Source: Sophora flavescens (lineage: Eukaryota > Streptophyta > Magnoliopsida > Fabales > Fabaceae). Taken from it: a DNA stretch of 64,000 bases. Shown here piece after piece: positions 60,089 through 64,000 of this stretch (positions are counted from its first letter, which is position 1; the number at the start of each line of letters is the position of its first letter). The position numbers and the translations under genes are program-made. The notes under the pieces were generated by a model, which had not been told where the DNA came from, did no database searches, and saw nothing but the letters and a program-made list of their open reading frames with translations. The stretch covers positions 282,282,397 through 282,346,396 of the forward strand of contig CM061062.1 in NCBI GenBank assembly GCA_030762895.1. The letters are read 5' to 3'.

Positions 60089-60437
60089 GTAAGGGCACAA
60101 TAATTTCCTGTTTTCTTTTTGGTGAATGTAATTTCTTGTTTTCTAAATTCACTGATCACTATCATGGTTTTAAATTACGGTTGCATTTACATGCTGCTAG
60201 ATCACCTGAATCAACTATTTCAACATTTAAATTTATACATTTTAGATTTTAATACTTAAAAACTCTCTTGTTGTTTTGTCTTTTAATTTTTTTATATTCA
60301 TTTTGATTTTTTTTATAATCTTATTTAGTGTTACCAAATCCCTTTGAATCTTTGATATGTTAACTATCCAACTTCATTGTGATACTTTAGGCAAAGAGAT
60401 TATGATATTTAAAGTTACAACTATAGAGTAGGATAAA
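60089..60437 (+). other. AHP intron 2 remnant, unit C
   Basis: Collinear with 16437-16785 and ends with the same ATAAA before an LTR. Confidence 0.55.
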
Positions 60438-60730
60438 TGTAACACCCCCCTTGGGTATTACTACGTAACACATGCGGAAGGAAATTAAAAAGATAATTTG
60501 CTGGTTGCTTTCGGAAAATTGTTTTCTTTTAAGTCAGAAAACTGGGGTATAAAATTTTTCTTTAAGGTTAACTCTGAAATCCATAATACATACATTTAAA
60601 ACGTAAAGCCACATTCGTAACAAAGTTACCATGACATACAACATTTCTCTAAGTTTCCATTTTCGAAAGAAAAAGCTTAAACTACAGATGGATGTATATA
60701 ACACTACATTTACCGACCTCTTTAAATATA
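60438..60730 (-). mobile_element. Tekay-like LTR C, left end only
   Basis: TGTAACACCCC start and 290 bp nearly identical to 16786-17067, then interrupted by the Athila-type LTR. Shows the same insertion site as LTR B. Confidence 0.88.
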
Positions 60731-62146
60731 TGTTGGACGAATCTGGGCAAGTATACCCAGTCGTGCAAGTAATACGGTGGTGAGATCGGCTATCATATCC
60801 ACGGGGATTGGATGTCAATTACCAATTCACAAACTCAGCAACTATCTAGACTATGAAGAGAAATCAAAACAAATAAGAGAAAAGAATAAAATCTTTTTGT
60901 CTTTTTGGGGACTTTTAACAAACACTTGGAGTGCAGAAAGGATATGTTGGGACTAGACTTCACCAAACCTCTACCTCATGCAATACCAGGACTAGATACC
61001 TCCCATTCATGCTTCAAATATTAAAATCAATCCACTAAACTACTCAAGCCCCGATTCCTCGGATGGCAAGAGCCTAAATCCACTAATAGACCCTAATTCC
61101 TTAGGTGGCCTAGATTAATGAATTTGCATTAAGATTAAGGATTACGCGATTACTAGTAAACCAAACTCCATTCCTAGATGCAAGGATTACTAGGTGATTC
61201 AATTCAGTTCCGGTTCTAATACGAATTTCCCAATTTCATATCAAAACACTAATCGAGTCATGGGGGTGCTAGCCACAACAAGCATTAAGCATGGAAAATT
61301 AATCACTAATACGAAGGCATGAACACAGAATAATCAGTCAAGACAAATACATAATAATTAGTTTGATTACATCTAATCCCAACAAACTGGGATTAGCTAC
61401 TCATAAAAGAGAAAGCCAAACAAGAAAAATAGGAGAAGAGAAAGGAAGAAAGGGAGAACTCCATTGAAGCTTCCCACTGTCGTCACAGCAACCCCCTAAC
61501 TCAGCTCCCTCTTAAGGTTGGAACCCTAGTCCAGTCGCAGCCTCCAAGTGCCTCCAAGTGCCCCTCTCCAAAACTCTCTTCATTCTGACCTAAAACAGCA
61601 ACTTATACCAATCAGAATCTGCACGCACTCGCGAGGCGAATGGCTTCTTGCGAGGCGAATATTAAAAATCTGGTCTTTAAAGATTGGATCTCTCGCGAGG
61701 CGAGAGTTGCTCGCGGGGCGAGACAGTAAGGTTCTTCTCAAATACGCCCGTGATGAGTATCAGGCCCTGGGCGTGATGGCTTCTGTTCCTCAGGATCGCG
61801 AGGCGAGACATGGTTTACGTGGCGAGACAGAAATGGTTGCATTCTCTGGCACAATCAGTCTTCAGTCTCACGTGGCGAGTAGCCTCTCGCGGGGCCAGCC
61901 TTTCCTGTGACAACTTCTGACTTTTGCCTTCTGCTCTTCTCAGTTTTCTTGATCATGGCCATGATGGTCATCACGGCTAGGTCATGATGGGCTCTGCTTG
62001 GCTCATTTTCTTCACTTTTCAAGCTCTATTTCATCCAAGCTCCATCAAGGCTAATTCTGAGCATTTTTCCTTAAATTCCTTCAAAACAACACCAAGAAAC
62101 CGCTTCACCCGTTCCAAGGGAAAAACTAACTAAAATCACACTATCA
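60731..62146 (-). mobile_element. Athila-type 3' LTR
   Basis: 1416 bp, starting TGATAGTGTG (62146 on the minus strand) and ending GTCCAACA. It is preceded on the minus strand by a polypurine tract, so it is the 3' LTR of a minus-strand element that continues beyond the window. Contains a cluster of GCGAGGCGA repeats at about 61619-61900. The frame 61548-61910 lies in this cluster and is not a gene. Confidence 0.8.
61619..61900. repeat. CGCGAGGCGA repeat cluster
   Basis: Six or more copies of (CG)CGAGGCGA or CGTGGCGA with irregular spacing, in an otherwise AT-rich LTR. Confidence 0.85.
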
Positions 62147-64000
62147 AATCACCCCAAGCTTATTCAATTGCTTGTCCTCAAGCAATCACTAAGGCCAGAA
62201 GATCAAAATTATCAAAGCATGGATAGTGAACCAAGAACCCGAGTAAATACTAATCCAAGTAATAGGCATTTCAAACAATTCAGCAAGAGATAATCAGTTC
62301 AAGTCCAATTAGAAGATTAGGTTTCTTAGATTCATATTCTCACTGATTTGGGCATGCTTTCTCACCTGAAGCTCATCCCAAGCTTGTTCATTTTCTTGGT
62401 TCTCTTTCTCACCTCACTCAAGTGTTAGGGATATAAGACAATTCGCTCCATTTTCCTCAAGGAATGAATTCTACCATAGGCTTGAATGTCAACCAAATCT
62501 CTACTTTATTAATGAAAACAATTAAGAATCAAGAGGTCTTTACTTCGGTTGTAACGGGGCCCTGGGATTAATTGTTAGGTGGGGAAATCAAGAAAATGAC
62601 ATTTCAAAAGGCTATACAAACTATCAAGCATTGCAAACATGACCTTCTAAAATACCCTTTTGGGTTTCGATTCCTCTTTCCACCTTTCTTTTCTTTCTTT
62701 TCCTTTTATTTCTCATTTCTTTTGTCATCCCCTTCACTATAGATTTTTATTTTTCTTTTGTTTTTCTTTTATTTGGAGAAGGGGAGATTTTTTCCACTCA
62801 AGAGAAATATTTTTATGATTCTTTCATCCCATACTTTTTTTCAACTACCTTTTACCCTTTTGTAATACTTTAGAAGGTCCCTTATCAAGCATCATTTATC
62901 CACATATTCCAGGGTACCAAGAAAAGTATTTTTTCATCTAGGCTCAAAATTGGGAAACTAAGGGGTAGCATTTAGTCATTCAAAGCTCAGAAGGCCAGAA
63001 AAATACCTAGTGCCTCCCTCATTTTCAAAAATGTTTTCAAAAATTTTTAAGCTTCAAAATGGTTTCAAGTCAAGTTCTAGAGAAAATCATCCAAGAGGAA
63101 TAACACTCTAACACAAAAAGTGGGGTAGATTTAGTGAGTACCCCTTTGGCTCAAAATCTCACATTTTGTAGTTCAAAAATCAGTGAGCAACACAAATCTA
63201 TAGAACCATATGCTAATTATCAACTATCCAAGATTATCTCAAACATTTTTATTTGTAGCCATATCACAAGAATAACAAATTGGGTTCAACAATTCACTAT
63301 CAAAATTTTATTTGGCACTAAGTTCTCACAATTGGGATGCAAAATCTAAGCAAGGTCAATCTAATTGTGTGATCATGCAAACTACATGCAAAACTATATG
63401 AATGCAACATGAACAATGCAAATGCAAAATACCCCTACCCCAAGCTTAAGAATTTACATTGTCCCCAATGTAAACAATCAAGTTAGAGAGAGGAAAAAAA
63501 TGGAACGACTTACCGAGACGGTAGCGGGTGTTGGCTCTAATTCCAGTCAGAAACTTGTTGGAAAATGCATCACGCCCATGAGCCTGATGGTTGCTGCCTT
63601 TGCTCTTTTCCTTGTCCTCTTGCTCTCCCTTCCTTCTTTCCCTGAAATCACTTGGCAAATCTCAATTTATTATTTTTCCTCTTGATCTTCTCAAATTATT
63701 CAAGAGGTTAAATTCAAAAACAAAATCTAACTAAAGAGAAGGGTTAAGAAAAGTTGGGTTTCCTCTCAATAAGCGCTTCTTTAACGTCACTAGCTTGACG
63801 TTCTAGGATCCTCCTCCCGGATCAAATGGCTTGTGGAGTGGCGATTGTAGCAGCAGTATGACTCTATCCACGGTTCCACCTAGCCAGTGTGTGAAAACAC
63901 CATTGACCTCTTTAACTACAATAATGCACTCACTTCCTAGCGGGTCAAATGGCATTTTCACCAGGAAGTTTGACAGACAAGTGGAAGGGATTAACTTTCC
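62147..64000 (-). mobile_element. Athila-type element internal 3' region (runs off window)
   Basis: A polypurine tract TAAGCTTGGGGTGATT adjoins the LTR. At 63753-63790 the minus strand has the block GACGTTAAAGAAGCGCTT then ATTGAGAGGAAACCC, a hallmark found just after the pol gene in Athila/Tat elements. Upstream of it a frame is open from 64000 to a stop at 63803-63805 and is probably the end of pol, too short to identify. The rest (62165-63750) is the long non-coding 3' region; the plus-strand frame 63416-63685 is not a recognised protein. Confidence 0.7.

Noticed and set aside
61548..61910. 120-codon plus-strand frame with Arg/Glu-rich repeats
   Set aside because: Produced by the CGCGAGGCGA repeats in the Athila-type LTR; no start context or family.
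60731..64000. Host gene in the right end of the window
   Set aside because: LTR terminus, polypurine tract and the post-pol GCGCTT block identify it as the 3' end of a retrotransposon.

Overview
This window is repeat-rich nuclear DNA from a flowering plant, most likely a eudicot and possibly a legume. The evidence is AT-rich sequence, spliced single-copy-type plant genes (an F-box protein and a cytokinin-type histidine phosphotransfer protein), and plant-specific LTR retrotransposons of the Ogre/Tat, Athila and Tekay-like Ty3/gypsy groups, together with an L1-type LINE, Stowaway-like and PIF/Harbinger-like DNA elements and tRNA-derived SINEs. No bacterial, organellar or viral features were seen. 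The legume assignment is a weak inference from the Ogre element and overall style.

The backbone is a gene unit of about 9.4 kb present three times in the same orientation. Unit A (7349-16785) is complete. It holds an F-box gene on the minus strand with a probable leader exon and 5' intron, a Stowaway-like MITE, a 2.7-kb PIF/Harbinger-like element and a 5' fragment of an AHP gene. Unit B (26985-35700) has the F-box gene and the first two thirds of the PIF/Harbinger-like element, then is cut by a retrotransposon. Unit C (56232-60437) has the right-hand part only: half a MITE, the PIF/Harbinger-like element and the AHP fragment. The same LTR of a Tekay-like element sits at the same base between units: it ends at 7348 before A, spans 16786-26984 between A and B (flanked by the 5-bp duplication ATAAA), and starts at 60438 after C. 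The LTR insertion therefore predates the multiplication of the unit.

Retroelements fill the rest, almost all on the minus strand. 1-1185 is an Ogre gag-protease fragment, 1186-2412 a truncated Tekay-like LTR, and 2437-4927 a 3'-truncated Athila element inside LTR A. LTR B carries a nested solo LTR of the same family (17967-21926, duplication ACACG) and a 2.6-kb composite insertion (22843-25449). A 20.5-kb block between B and C (35701-56231) holds a three-LTR Tekay-like array with decayed gag, protease, integrase and a displaced reverse transcriptase fragment, then an Ogre element with one LTR, PBS, ORF1 and gag. A second Athila-type element begins at 60731 and runs out of the window.

The only plausible host protein products are the two F-box proteins (about 95% identical by eye, both open). 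The AHP copies end before the phosphoacceptor histidine and are best treated as gene fragments. I found no evidence for a new multi-gene system. The interesting content is structural: how the unit multiplied, a hairpin at the stop codon of one F-box copy, and several odd retrotransposon structures.
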